Positions 53,562 to 62,005 of a stretch of DNA of 64,000 nt are shown piece after piece. The position numbers and the translations under genes are program-made. This stretch comes from RGIG2945 sp045540355. GTDB taxonomy: Bacteria > Bacillota > Clostridia > Oscillospirales > Acutalibacteraceae. The notes under the pieces were generated by a model. That model searched no databases. It had not been told where the DNA came from and was given only the letters and a program-made list of their open reading frames with translations. Where the stretch lies: the NCBI GenBank assembly GCA_045540355.1, contig JAZQHB010000072.1:62001-126000 (forward strand), in the 5' to 3' direction. Each line of letters opens with the position of its first letter. The first letter of the stretch is position 1.

Positions 53562-54704
53562 ATGAAAACTTCAGATGTAAGAATCCCCGCAGCGATCCAG
53601 CTCGTTATAGATGACATAGGTTGGTTTTGGGGTCGCGATGAGCGAGAAGACGGTCTGCCGTCAAGAACAGGAATCCCGAGAAGGCATTTCCTTGAAGATT
53701 ATATTGTTATAAACGAAATCGGAAGAGCTATAAATCAAAAAATAAACGCTATGCTGGTCATAGGCGAGTGGGACAGACACAACGCACTTCGCCGTGTTCC
53801 TCACTGCAGTAAAAGCGGTCTTGATTGGAATGGCTCATTTTGGTGTGTACGGGAAGAAGCGGAAAAAATCCGCGATTATCTGAATTCCTGCGAATATATC
53901 GAGCTCGGTTTTCATGGTTTGTTGCACGGTGCATGGTCTGAGAATGGCGAGCTTCTCTGCACTCAGGAGTTTATGGTGCCTAAAGACTTCAAGGTTGGCA
54001 ATCCTCGTGAATTAGTACCCGAAGCTGTCACAAGAGCACAGTTTGATGTGTTTATGGAAATATATGACGATTGGGGCTTTACGCAGCAGCTTCGTACATT
54101 CGCATCACCGGGCAATATAGGAGATGCGTGGAAGACAGACGAATTTGCAAATATACTGAAAGATTACGGTGTGAAATTCTGGCACAACAATGTAATAAGA
54201 GGCAGCAGTGTTCAGGCAGGTATTATTCTCAACCCCAAAGCAATTGAGGTTTGCCCTTGGTTTGTCTATGACCTTGATCCCCTTGAATTGCCGACTTACG
54301 ACCCTGACAAAGCTGGTATACTCGGAAGTCATTGGCCGAACTTCCTCAGATTTAATCACAAAAAGAGTATTGAAAGAGTTGATGATTGGAAATCGTTTTT
54401 TGACCGTCAGGCTGAGGTATTTGGCATGATAATTTCAAGGGATATTGAATTTGCACATTATCAGGAGCTTTACCGTGCGTATGCGGTTATAACTGAAGAA
54501 AAAGACTGTATAAAAATTGATTTGACCAAGGTTGATGAGATGTCACCTGAGAAAAATATGCCGTTTTACTTAAGTTTTGCAAACGGCAGAGAGCCCACGG
54601 AATGTAAAGGCGGAAAAATAACTTTGTACGAAACAAAAAAAGATTTTAAAAACTATAAATTTGAGCGAACTGGTGAAAGCGTAATCTATATCAATTACAA
54701 ATAA
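53562..54704 (+). CDS. NodB-like (CE4 fold) polysaccharide deacetylase-related protein
   Basis: 380 residues without signal peptide or membrane segment. Features resemble the CE4/NodB barrel: acidic pair in LVIDDIGWFWG, HxxxH-type ligands in GFHGLLHG, and a FASPGN loop after an Arg. Insertions are large and overall similarity to classical deacetylases is weak, so activity and substrate are uncertain; a cytoplasmic sugar or amide hydrolase is possible. GAGGAGGTG precedes ATG. Flanked by its own promoter and terminator. Confidence 0.6.
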   Translation: MKTSDVRIPAAIQLVIDDIGWFWGRDEREDGLPSRTGIPRRHFLEDYIVINEIGRAINQKINAMLVIGEWDRHNALRRVPHCSKSGLDWNGSFWCVREEAEKIRDYLNSCEYIELGFHGLLHGAWSENGELLCTQEFMVPKDFKVGNPRELVPEAVTRAQFDVFMEIYDDWGFTQQLRTFASPGNIGDAWKTDEFANILKDYGVKFWHNNVIRGSSVQAGIILNPKAIEVCPWFVYDLDPLELPTYDPDKAGILGSHWPNFLRFNHKKSIERVDDWKSFFDRQAEVFGMIISRDIEFAHYQELYRAYAVITEEKDCIKIDLTKVDEMSPEKNMPFYLSFANGREPTECKGGKITLYETKKDFKNYKFERTGESVIYINYK

Positions 54705-54718
54705 CGACATAAATAAAG

Positions 54719-54749
54719 AAAAACTTCTCTTCTGAGGAGTTTTTTTTTG
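54719..54749 (+). terminator. terminator of NodB-like gene
   Basis: 11-base-pair stem AAAAACTTCTC/GAGGAGTTTTT with one wobble, TTCT loop, then TTTTTTTT. The following 54750-54930 is AT-rich leader of spoIVB with no sigma-F/G promoter I can assign. Confidence 0.85.
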
Positions 54750-54930
54750 ACACTTTTTTCAATTTATATTTGCTAAAATAATCCACAGACAAATTTATTT
54801 TCCGCTAATAAACGATAAGAAATGAGCGAAAATATTAGTGCGGTAAAACCGTAATAAAAAGAAAGGAGTAGAAAAAAAGAAATAAGATGAAAGGAAGTTG
54901 CAGGGTAAAACTCTGTAAAAAGGTGAGAGA

Positions 54931-56154
54931 ATGGGAAAGATTTTTAAATGTTTATCAGTTATAGGTCTGCTTTTCTCATTTATTGTTTTTTCTTTTGTCG
55001 GATATGCTCAGATTGAAGTCGATGATGTCTTTGTATCGGAAAAAGCGGAAGATATCAGGTTGTCGGGTATTTATTCAGCTGAATTAAAAGATGCGGTCAA
55101 AACCGTAAGAAATAGTAACGATGAAGCTTATGATGCAGAGATAAAGGTTTTCGGACTTTTTCCCGCAAAGGAGGCCAAGATCACCGTCAGCAAAAGAAGG
55201 TATGTTGTACCCGGTGGTGATATATTCGGTATAAAACTATATACTCAAGGTCTGATTGTTACAAAAATAGGAGATGTAAAAACACAGTCAGGAACCGTAA
55301 GTCCGGGCAAAGAAGCGGGGATAGAAGTAGGCGATACGATAGTTTCCGTAAACTCAGAGCAGATAAGTGAAAATTCAAGATTAGAAGAAATTATAAGACA
55401 GAGTAAAGGAAAAGCATTAAAATTTATAATCAAAAGAAATGATAAAGAAAAAAAGCTTGAGCTGACACCCGTAATGGATTCAGACGATAAATCATATCGT
55501 CTCGGACTTTGGGTAAGGGATAGTTGTGCGGGTATCGGTACAATAACCTTCTACGACAGAGACACAGGAAGTTTTGGTGGTCTCGGTCACGCAGTATGCG
55601 ATGTAGATACAGGACAGATTATGCCACTCTCGGGCGGTGAAGCGGTGTCGGCAGAGATAAGCAGTTGTTATAAAGGAAACAGCGGCTCTCCGGGTGAGCT
55701 TTGCGGTGTTTTTACCGGTAAAAGCTTAGGTACACTTAATATTAACTGTGAATCCGGTATCTTCGGAGTTTTAAAAAACTACGATAAAAACAGAGAAGTG
55801 GTACCTGTGGCACAGAAGCAGGAAGTAAAAGAAGGCAAGGCACAAATTATTTCAACTGTAGATAAAAATAAAACTCAATATTATGATGTGGAAATAACAA
55901 AGATTTATTCTTCAAAGGATTCTCAGCAAAAGAATATGTCTATAAAAATAACAGATTCCGATTTGATTGAAAAGACCGGCGGTATAGTTCAGGGTATGTC
56001 AGGCAGTCCGATAATTCAAAACGGCATGCTTGTCGGTGCGGTAACCCATGTATATGTAGACGACCCGCTGCAAGGCTATGCGGTGTTCGCTGAGAATATG
56101 TTGAAGAAAATTGACGAAAAAGCAGATAAAAACTCAGAAAATGTCGCTGCATAA
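54931..56154 (+). CDS. spoIVB: SpoIVB serine peptidase
   Basis: Forespore-secreted S55 protease that triggers the SpoIVF complex and pro-sigma-K processing. 407 residues: N-terminal membrane/signal segment (about 6-28), PDZ domain (about 105-175, PGKEAGIEVGDTIVSVN), and the peptidase domain with His in GGLGHAVCD and Ser in GMSGSPII. Adjacent to spo0A, the conserved arrangement in spore formers. Confidence 0.94.
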   Translation: MGKIFKCLSVIGLLFSFIVFSFVGYAQIEVDDVFVSEKAEDIRLSGIYSAELKDAVKTVRNSNDEAYDAEIKVFGLFPAKEAKITVSKRRYVVPGGDIFGIKLYTQGLIVTKIGDVKTQSGTVSPGKEAGIEVGDTIVSVNSEQISENSRLEEIIRQSKGKALKFIIKRNDKEKKLELTPVMDSDDKSYRLGLWVRDSCAGIGTITFYDRDTGSFGGLGHAVCDVDTGQIMPLSGGEAVSAEISSCYKGNSGSPGELCGVFTGKSLGTLNINCESGIFGVLKNYDKNREVVPVAQKQEVKEGKAQIISTVDKNKTQYYDVEITKIYSSKDSQQKNMSIKITDSDLIEKTGGIVQGMSGSPIIQNGMLVGAVTHVYVDDPLQGYAVFAENMLKKIDEKADKNSENVAA

Positions 56155-56205
56155 TATGTGAATTAAAATAACTTAAAATAAATCCTTGTTTTTCCAAATA
56201 AAATA

Positions 56206-56234
56206 TTGACAAATTATCACGAATGTGATAATAT
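56206..56234 (+). promoter_or_regulatory. spo0A promoter with embedded palindrome
   Basis: TTGACA (56206-56211), 17-base spacer, TAATAT (56229-56234). The spacer carries a perfect inverted repeat ATTATCAC-GAAT-GTGATAAT (56213-56232), a probable operator. The complement of the -35 region reads TTTGTCAA, close to the Spo0A box, so autoregulation is possible. Confidence 0.55.
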
Positions 56235-56265
56235 TCATAAGCATATTAAAAAAGGAGGAAAAACT

Positions 56266-57039
56266 ATGGATAAATATTTGAAAATTATGTTAGCGGAAGA
56301 AGGCAATGAATTCGGAACAAGCTGTGCGGGTGCTTTAAGGTCATACGGATATGATGTAACATTAGTTCCCAAAGACGGCACAGAGGTAATCAACAGAATC
56401 GTAAAGAACACACCCGATGTACTTTTGATGGACACATTTATGCAAAGAGTAGATGCATTGGGCGTTATGAAAGAAATGAAAAATATCAACTTTGAAAAGA
56501 AGCCGCTGATAATGCTGATGTCCAGCGTTGACAATCAGAATTTGGAGCAGGAAGCATTATCAATGGGAGCTGATTATTATTTTTTGAAGCCGTTTAATGT
56601 AGATGTGATGGCAGAGAGAATAACTCAGTTGACAGGTTGGGGTAATGCAAGAAATATAAAAATGGATACAGACACCAACCGCACACCTGATTTGCAGGTA
56701 ATAGTATCAGATATCATGCATCAGATAGGTGTACCTGCACATATTAAGGGTTATCAGTATTTGAGAGAAGCGATAATTTTATCAATAGATGACCCGGAAA
56801 TTATGAGCAGCGTCACAAAGGTTCTTTATCCTACAGTTGCGAAGACTTATAAAACTACATCTTCAAGAGTAGAAAGAGCAATAAGACACGCTATTGAAGT
56901 TGCATGGGACAGGGGAGACCTTGATGTTCTCAGCTCATACTTCGGCTATACTATTCAGAACAGCAGAGGCAAGCCGACCAATTCTGAGTTCATTGCGATG
57001 ATAAGTGATAAGCTTCGTTTAAGACTAAAGTGTTCATAA
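56266..57039 (+). CDS. spo0A: sporulation master regulator Spo0A
   Basis: 257 residues: receiver domain (about 1-125), linker and the Spo0A C-terminal DNA-binding domain (about 140-257; SRVERAIRHAIEVAWDRGD recognition region). Phosphoacceptor Asp56, Ser86/87 and Lys108 are present, but the acidic pocket is Glu11-Glu12 rather than Asp-Asp, and the usual IMP after the acceptor reads FMQ. ATG at 56266 preceded by AAAGGAGG. Likely controls sporulation; phosphate chemistry may be altered. Confidence 0.94.
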   Translation: MDKYLKIMLAEEGNEFGTSCAGALRSYGYDVTLVPKDGTEVINRIVKNTPDVLLMDTFMQRVDALGVMKEMKNINFEKKPLIMLMSSVDNQNLEQEALSMGADYYFLKPFNVDVMAERITQLTGWGNARNIKMDTDTNRTPDLQVIVSDIMHQIGVPAHIKGYQYLREAIILSIDDPEIMSSVTKVLYPTVAKTYKTTSSRVERAIRHAIEVAWDRGDLDVLSSYFGYTIQNSRGKPTNSEFIAMISDKLRLRLKCS

Positions 57040-57044
57040 AAATC

Positions 57045-57080
57045 GACCGCACACCGACTTTTGCCGTTGTGCGGTCTTTG
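57045..57080 (+). terminator. terminator of spo0A
   Basis: 9-base-pair stem GACCGCACA/TGTGCGGTC with internal extra pairing, then TTTGTTATTT. Confidence 0.8.
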
Positions 57081-57091
57081 TTATTTAGACA

Positions 57092-57223
57092 TTAGCAGCC
57101 GCAGCCACATGAACGGTCGTTTACGCAGTTGTTGTTAGAACCGCAATCGCCGCAGAATACAAGGATTATGATGAGAATGATAATCCAAGAACAGTTGTTA
57201 CCACCAAAAAAGTTGCATCCCAT
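57092..57223 (-). CDS. Cys-rich single-pass membrane micropeptide (43 aa), unknown function
   Basis: Not covered by longer reading frames. AGGAGG lies nine bases before the ATG on the minus strand. The peptide starts MGCNFFGGNNCSW, continues with a very hydrophobic IIILIIILVF helix and ends with a Cys/Gly/Asn-rich tail (CGDCGSNNNC...SCGCGC), eight to nine cysteines in 43 residues. It resembles in style the small hydrophobic, Cys/Gly-rich peptides of spore formers (YjcZ-like or coat-associated), but I claim no family. Position between spo0A and ctsR, in reverse orientation, would fit sporulation or envelope stress. Confidence 0.65.
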   Translation of the reverse strand: MGCNFFGGNNCSWIIILIIILVFCGDCGSNNNCVNDRSCGCGC

Positions 57224-57364
57224 TACTGATTCCCTCCTTTCTTGCTTTCATCATCATATTATGGTGAAAATAAAAAAAGGTTACAAATCTTAAAAAATCA
57301 GAAAACAAGAGAAAAGACGAGAAAACAGAAGTAAATTAAAGATAATAGTGAAAATCGAAGTATT

Positions 57365-57381
57365 TTTGACTTTATTTGACC
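57365..57381 (-). promoter_or_regulatory. CtsR operator 1
   Basis: Minus strand reads GGTCAAATAAAGTCAAA, an exact fit to the CtsR heptad direct repeat. It abuts the -35 box of the ctsR promoter. Confidence 0.85.
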
Positions 57382-57382
57382 T

Positions 57383-57410
57383 TTGACGAAAATAAAAAAT
57401 ATTATATAAT
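57383..57410 (+). promoter_or_regulatory. ctsR operon promoter
   Basis: TTGACG (57383-57388), 16-base spacer, TATAAT (57405-57410), flanked by the two CtsR operators. Confidence 0.75.
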
Positions 57411-57418
57411 AAAAACAA

Positions 57419-57435
57419 GGTCAAGGAAAGTCAAA
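57419..57435 (+). promoter_or_regulatory. CtsR operator 2
   Basis: GGTCAAGGAAAGTCAAA, a CtsR direct repeat covering the likely transcription start. Confidence 0.8.
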
Positions 57436-57452
57436 GTCAAAAATAAACAAAA

Positions 57453-57469
57453 TGCCCATAGCACTATTT
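57453..57469 (+). repeat. 17-base noncoding repeat, copy 2
   Basis: TGCCCATAGCACTATTT, identical to 51516-51532. In the ctsR leader it can be read as the start of a 27-codon frame (ATG at 57452) that lacks a ribosome site. Confidence 0.6.
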
Positions 57470-57536
57470 CTTATCACTCGGGGCGGTGCTTTGTATGATT
57501 TTCTTGAAGGCTTAATAATCAGAAGGGATGGTTAAG

Positions 57537-57989
57537 ATGAGCATAAGTAGTGAAATTACAAAAATAATAATGGATATGCTATCTGATGAAGGCTTTATTG
57601 AAATTCAGAGAAATGAATTTGCCGAAAGCTTAGGCTGTGTGCCGAGCCAGATAAATTATGTTATATCCTCAAGATTTACTCCTGAGCAGGGATATATAGT
57701 TGAAAGCAGACGAGGCGGCGGCGGATATATCCGCATAACCCGTGCAAAGCTTGACAAAGGAGCAATGCTGATGCATCTTGTTAATTCAATAGGTGACAGT
57801 ATTGATGAAAGAACCTGCAGAGCGAATATATATAATCTGAGCTATCAGGATTTAATTGATGAAAAAACGACAAAGCTTCTTATAGCACTCACATCGGAAA
57901 ACTGTTACAGGCACTTACCTGACAGTAGGTTAAGAAACAGAACAAGAGCGAATATTTTTAAACAGGTCTTACTCAACACAATGGAATGA
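57537..57989 (+). CDS. ctsR: stress gene repressor CtsR
   Basis: Represses clp genes; inactivated by heat and by McsB. 150 residues with the winged-helix N-terminus (NEFAESLGCVPSQINYVISSRFTPEQGYIVESRRGGGGYIRI in overlapping parts), including the glycine-rich RRGGGGYI thermosensor wing. ATG at 57537 is nine bases after AAGGG; the ATG at 57528 abuts that site. Confidence 0.96.
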   Translation: MSISSEITKIIMDMLSDEGFIEIQRNEFAESLGCVPSQINYVISSRFTPEQGYIVESRRGGGGYIRITRAKLDKGAMLMHLVNSIGDSIDERTCRANIYNLSYQDLIDEKTTKLLIALTSENCYRHLPDSRLRNRTRANIFKQVLLNTME

Positions 57990-58005
57990 AAGGACGGAGA
58001 AGAAA

Positions 58006-58509
58006 ATGTTATGTCAGAATTGCAGTAAAAGAGAAGCAACCACACATATAAAAAGAGTGGTTAACGGGGAAACAGCACAGATGTATCTCTGTTCAAGCTG
58101 TGCCGCACAGTTAGGTTACAACGATGTATTTTCCGATTTCGGAATGAATTTCGGTGATTTTTTTGCATCGGTATTAGGTGAGGGTATAAAGGGCAAAGCA
58201 TCTGCAATCAAAAGATGTGAACAATGCTCAAGCTCTTACGCCGATATTTCAAAAAGCGGAAAGCTCGGTTGTGCGAGTTGTTATGAAACTTTTTATGAGG
58301 AGCTTTTGCCCACAATACAGAGAATCCACGGTAAGACCGCACACAACGGCAAAACAGTAAATGACGCGATAATTGAAACTGAAGCAGACCCGGCTGATGA
58401 GGTTGAAAGATTAAGAGTTGAAATGAAGACCGCAGTCGAGGGTGAAAATTTTGAAAAAGCAGCAGAAATCCGTGATAAAATCAAAAGACTTGAGGAGGGA
58501 ACAAAATGA
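58006..58509 (+). CDS. mcsA: McsA, activator of McsB
   Basis: 167 residues: zinc-binding CxxC pairs (Cys3/6 and Cys28/31; further pair at about 71/74 and 89/92) and a C-terminal UVR motif (EVERLRVEMKTAVEGENFEKAAEIRDKIKRL). Binds and stimulates the arginine kinase. The stop overlaps the mcsB start (ATGA). Confidence 0.94.
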   Translation: MLCQNCSKREATTHIKRVVNGETAQMYLCSSCAAQLGYNDVFSDFGMNFGDFFASVLGEGIKGKASAIKRCEQCSSSYADISKSGKLGCASCYETFYEELLPTIQRIHGKTAHNGKTVNDAIIETEADPADEVERLRVEMKTAVEGENFEKAAEIRDKIKRLEEGTK

Positions 58510-59507
58510 AAAAATGGTACACCGTAAGCGGTAATCAGGGCGATATTGTAATAAGCTCAAGAATCAGACTTGCAAGAAATCTCAGAGAATATCCCTTCCC
58601 CAATAAATTAAACCGTCAGCAGATGCATGAAGTAAGCTCAGAAATAAAAAAAGCGGTTGATACAAGCGGCGAAAAGTTCATGTATCTTGATATGGAGCAA
58701 CTGCCCAAAGAACACGCAATTTCTTTGGCAGAGCGACATCTTATAAGTCCTGAATTTGCGGAAAATACGGAAGGCAGATCTTTGCTTATAACAGAAGACG
58801 AAGAAGTGGCACTGATGCTTTGTGAAGAAGATCATATACGACTTCAGGTTATGGGTGCAGGTTTGTGCCTTGAAGAAGCATACAAAAAGGCTGACAAGCT
58901 TGATAACCACCTCAATTCAAATTTAAACTACGCATTTGATAACAGACTTGGCTACTTAACACAATGTCCGACCAATTTAGGCACCGCAATGAGAGCCTCC
59001 GTAATGCTTCATTTGCCGGCACTTGCAAGCTGCTCACAGATATCCCGACTTGCAAACACCGTAAGTAAATTAGGTCTCACAATCAGAGGTGTATTTGGAG
59101 AAGGAAGCACCTCAAAGGGTGATATATATCAGCTGAGCAATCAGGTATCATTGGGAATATCCGAACAGTTGGCGATAAAAAATCTGACCTCGATAACCTT
59201 GCAGATTATCGCACAGGAAAGAGCTGCGGCAAAGGAAATGATTAAAAATCCCGAGGTTCAGGATAAAATTTTCAGAGCTTACGGAGTTTTAAAGAATGCA
59301 AGACTTTTAAGCACAGATGAATTTATGAGCCTTATTTCAATAGTAAGACTTGGTGCTGTCAATAATATAATTGATATAAGTCGTGAAAAAATCAGCGAGC
59401 TGATAGTTAATATGCAGGCGGCAACACTCAGCGTTATGAAAGGCGAACAACTACCGCCTGAAAAAAGAGATATGCTGAGAGCACAGATAGTACGAGAAAC
59501 TATATAA
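58506..59507 (+). CDS. mcsB: protein arginine kinase McsB
   Basis: Phosphorylates arginines to mark proteins for ClpCP. 333 residues of the ATP:guanido phosphotransferase fold, with VISSRIRLARNL, YLTQCPTNLGTAMRASVMLHLP (catalytic Cys region) and RGVFGEGSTSKGDIYQLSNQ. Coupled to mcsA. Confidence 0.96.
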   Translation: MKKWYTVSGNQGDIVISSRIRLARNLREYPFPNKLNRQQMHEVSSEIKKAVDTSGEKFMYLDMEQLPKEHAISLAERHLISPEFAENTEGRSLLITEDEEVALMLCEEDHIRLQVMGAGLCLEEAYKKADKLDNHLNSNLNYAFDNRLGYLTQCPTNLGTAMRASVMLHLPALASCSQISRLANTVSKLGLTIRGVFGEGSTSKGDIYQLSNQVSLGISEQLAIKNLTSITLQIIAQERAAAKEMIKNPEVQDKIFRAYGVLKNARLLSTDEFMSLISIVRLGAVNNIIDISREKISELIVNMQAATLSVMKGEQLPPEKRDMLRAQIVRETI

Positions 59508-59530
59508 CTTTTTAAAGGAGAGAGAAACTG

Positions 59531-61963
59531 ATGTATAAATTCAACGGTTTTACACAAAAGGCGAATATAGCGTTGAATTACGCTATACAATCAGCCGAAA
59601 CAATGGGGCACACTTATGTCGGAAGTGAGCATTTGCTAATAGGACTTTTAAGTGACCCCACGAGCGTAGCAGCAATGACTATGCACAACAGAAATATTAC
59701 GGAGGAAAAAGTCACTCAGCTTGTAAAAAGTATTGTAGGAAGCGGAATGCCGACAAGACTTACAACGGCAAATTTTACGCCGAGATTCAAGCATATCATT
59801 GAAAATGCAATAGCAATTGCAAGAGAAATGGGGCAGTCTTATACGGGCACTGAAAATTTGCTTCAGGCGGTTTTGAGTGAAACCGACAGCTGTGCTGCAA
59901 ATATTTTAAATCAACTTGATGTTGCGGCGTCTGAAATAGAAAATGACCTCGAAAAAAGTCTTGGCGGAAATCACAATCAGAGCGACAATTCCAAGAATAA
60001 AAAAAGCAAAAATAAGACTCTTGACCAATACGGCAGAGATTTAACGGAGCTTGCAAAAAACAATAAAATCGACCCCGTAATCGGCAGACAGAAGGAAATC
60101 GACAGAGTTATTCAGATTTTAAGCAGAAGAACAAAGAACAATCCTTGTCTTATCGGTGAACCGGGCGTCGGTAAAACTGCAATCGCCGAGGGTCTTGCAC
60201 TCAAGATTTCAACAGGTGAGGTGCCTGAAATTCTCAAGGATAAGAAAATTATTTCACTCGATTTAACGGGAATGGTGGCAGGCACAAAATACAGAGGTGA
60301 CTTTGAGGAAAGAATCAAAAATGCACTTGACGAAGTTATCAAATCAAAGGATGTAATTTTATTTATTGATGAAGTTCACACACTTATCGGTGCAGGTGCC
60401 GCTGAGGGTGCGGTAGATGCCGCGAATATATTAAAACCCATGCTGGCAAGAGGTGAAATGCAGGTAATCGGTGCAACAACACTCGAAGAATACCGCAAGC
60501 ACATTGAAAAGGATGCTGCTCTTGAAAGACGCTTCCAGCCGATTGTTGTCGGTGAGCCGTCACACGAAGAAGCGGTTGAAATTCTCAAAGGTCTGAGAAA
60601 TAAGTACGAAGCACACCACAAAATCACAATAACGGATTCCGCAATAGAAGCGGCGGTTGAGATGTCTGTAAGATATATCGGCGACAGATTTTTACCTGAT
60701 AAGGCTATTGATTTAATAGATGAGGCTTCATCAAAAGCAAGACTTAAAGCTGTAACCGCACCGCCTGATTTGAAGGATATTGAGGATAAATTAAAGGAGC
60801 TGTCAAACGAAAAGCAAGAAGCGGTTAATTCCCAGGAGTTTGAACGCGCGGCAAAGCTTCGCGACGAAGAAAGAGAATTGACGGCTAAGCTTGAGGAAGA
60901 AAGAAACAGCTGGAAAGAGAAAAACGCACATAATTCGGGTGAAATTACCGATATTGATATAGCGGAAATTGTATCGGGCTGGACGGGAATCCCCGTACAA
61001 CAGCTCACGCTCGAGGAGAGCAAACGATTGCTCAATATGGAAAAAGAGTTGCATGAAAGAATTGTCGGGCAGGATGAGGCTGTGAGAGCCGTTTCCAAGG
61101 CAATCCGCAGGGGCAGAGTGGGTCTCAAGGATCCAAACAGACCTGTCGGCTCGTTTATATTCCTGGGTCCTACAGGTGTCGGTAAAACTGAGCTTTGCAA
61201 AACGCTTGCTGCTTCGATGTTCGGCGATGAAAATGCGATGATACGACTTGATATGTCAGAGTTTATGGAAAAGCATACCGTATCAAAGCTTGTCGGTTCA
61301 CCTCCCGGATATGTCGGTTATGACGAAGGTGGTCAGCTTACCGAGAAAATCCGCCGCAGACCTTATAGCGTAGTGCTTTTTGATGAAATCGAAAAAGCTC
61401 ACCCCGATGTGTTCAATATGCTTTTGCAGATTTTGGAGGACGGCATACTGACGGATTCTCAGGGCAGACGAGTTGATTTTAAAAACTCTGTTATCATAAT
61501 GACTTCTAATGTCGGTGCAAAGCTTATTACAAGAGAAACAGGCTCACTCGGTTTTTCAACCGATGTCAACGGCTCGGGAATGACGGATGAAAAAATAAAA
61601 GAGTCCGTAATGGGCGAGTTAAAACGCACATTCAGACCCGAATTTTTAAACAGAGTTGACGATATTATTGTTTTCCATCAGCTCAAAAAGGAAGATATAA
61701 CACAAATCGCAGTCCGTATGCTTGATAACCTCAAAAAACGAACTGCAAATATTGATATAGAAGTTGAGTTTACAAAGGCAGTAGCAGAAAGAATTGCCGA
61801 TGAAGGATTTGACCCCGTCTACGGTGCAAGACCTTTAAGACGAGCGATACAATCAAAGATTGAAGATAAAATGTCCGAGGAAATGCTTATGGGTAATATA
61901 GTTGCAGGTAATAAATATAAATGCGACTATATTGACGACGAATTTATCTTTACACAAGTTTAA
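59531..61963 (+). CDS. clpC: ATP-dependent unfoldase ClpC
   Basis: 810-residue Hsp100 protein: two Clp_N repeats (1-about 145), AAA1 with GEPGVGKTA, middle domain with UVR motif (EFERAAKLRDEERELTAKL), AAA2 with GPTGVGKTELCK, and C-terminal domain. Partner of MecA and McsB. Last gene of the CtsR-controlled operon. Confidence 0.97.
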   Translation: MYKFNGFTQKANIALNYAIQSAETMGHTYVGSEHLLIGLLSDPTSVAAMTMHNRNITEEKVTQLVKSIVGSGMPTRLTTANFTPRFKHIIENAIAIAREMGQSYTGTENLLQAVLSETDSCAANILNQLDVAASEIENDLEKSLGGNHNQSDNSKNKKSKNKTLDQYGRDLTELAKNNKIDPVIGRQKEIDRVIQILSRRTKNNPCLIGEPGVGKTAIAEGLALKISTGEVPEILKDKKIISLDLTGMVAGTKYRGDFEERIKNALDEVIKSKDVILFIDEVHTLIGAGAAEGAVDAANILKPMLARGEMQVIGATTLEEYRKHIEKDAALERRFQPIVVGEPSHEEAVEILKGLRNKYEAHHKITITDSAIEAAVEMSVRYIGDRFLPDKAIDLIDEASSKARLKAVTAPPDLKDIEDKLKELSNEKQEAVNSQEFERAAKLRDEERELTAKLEEERNSWKEKNAHNSGEITDIDIAEIVSGWTGIPVQQLTLEESKRLLNMEKELHERIVGQDEAVRAVSKAIRRGRVGLKDPNRPVGSFIFLGPTGVGKTELCKTLAASMFGDENAMIRLDMSEFMEKHTVSKLVGSPPGYVGYDEGGQLTEKIRRRPYSVVLFDEIEKAHPDVFNMLLQILEDGILTDSQGRRVDFKNSVIIMTSNVGAKLITRETGSLGFSTDVNGSGMTDEKIKESVMGELKRTFRPEFLNRVDDIIVFHQLKKEDITQIAVRMLDNLKKRTANIDIEVEFTKAVAERIADEGFDPVYGARPLRRAIQSKIEDKMSEEMLMGNIVAGNKYKCDYIDDEFIFTQV

Positions 61964-61968
61964 AGAAA

Positions 61969-62003
61969 TACCGCTTACTGAGTTTTTTCAGTAAGCGGTA
62001 GAA
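61969..62003. terminator. bidirectional terminator between clpC and the subtilase gene
   Basis: Perfect 13-base-pair stem TACCGCTTACTGA and complement with loop GTTTTT; A/T-rich tracts on both sides. Confidence 0.8.
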
Positions 62004-62005
62004 TT

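Noticed and set aside
54780..54795. TAATCCACA, resembling a DnaA box
   Set aside because: Single imperfect copy; no cluster, no dnaA/dnaN, so no origin.
54889..54966. 25-codon frame overlapping the spoIVB start
   Set aside because: Ribosome site too far from its ATG; it overlaps the real spoIVB start in another frame.
57453..57490. CIRCE (HrcA) element near ctsR
   Set aside because: TAGCACT and GTGCT arms are present but the spacing is far from the 9 bases required and the arms do not match fully.
57452..57535. 27-codon frame in the ctsR leader starting at the 17-base repeat
   Set aside because: No Shine-Dalgarno sequence and it overlaps the ctsR ribosome site; mentioned only in connection with the repeat.
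60376..61200. 274-codon frame opposite clpC
   Set aside because: Antisense to well-conserved AAA domains; no start signal and Ser-rich artefact composition.
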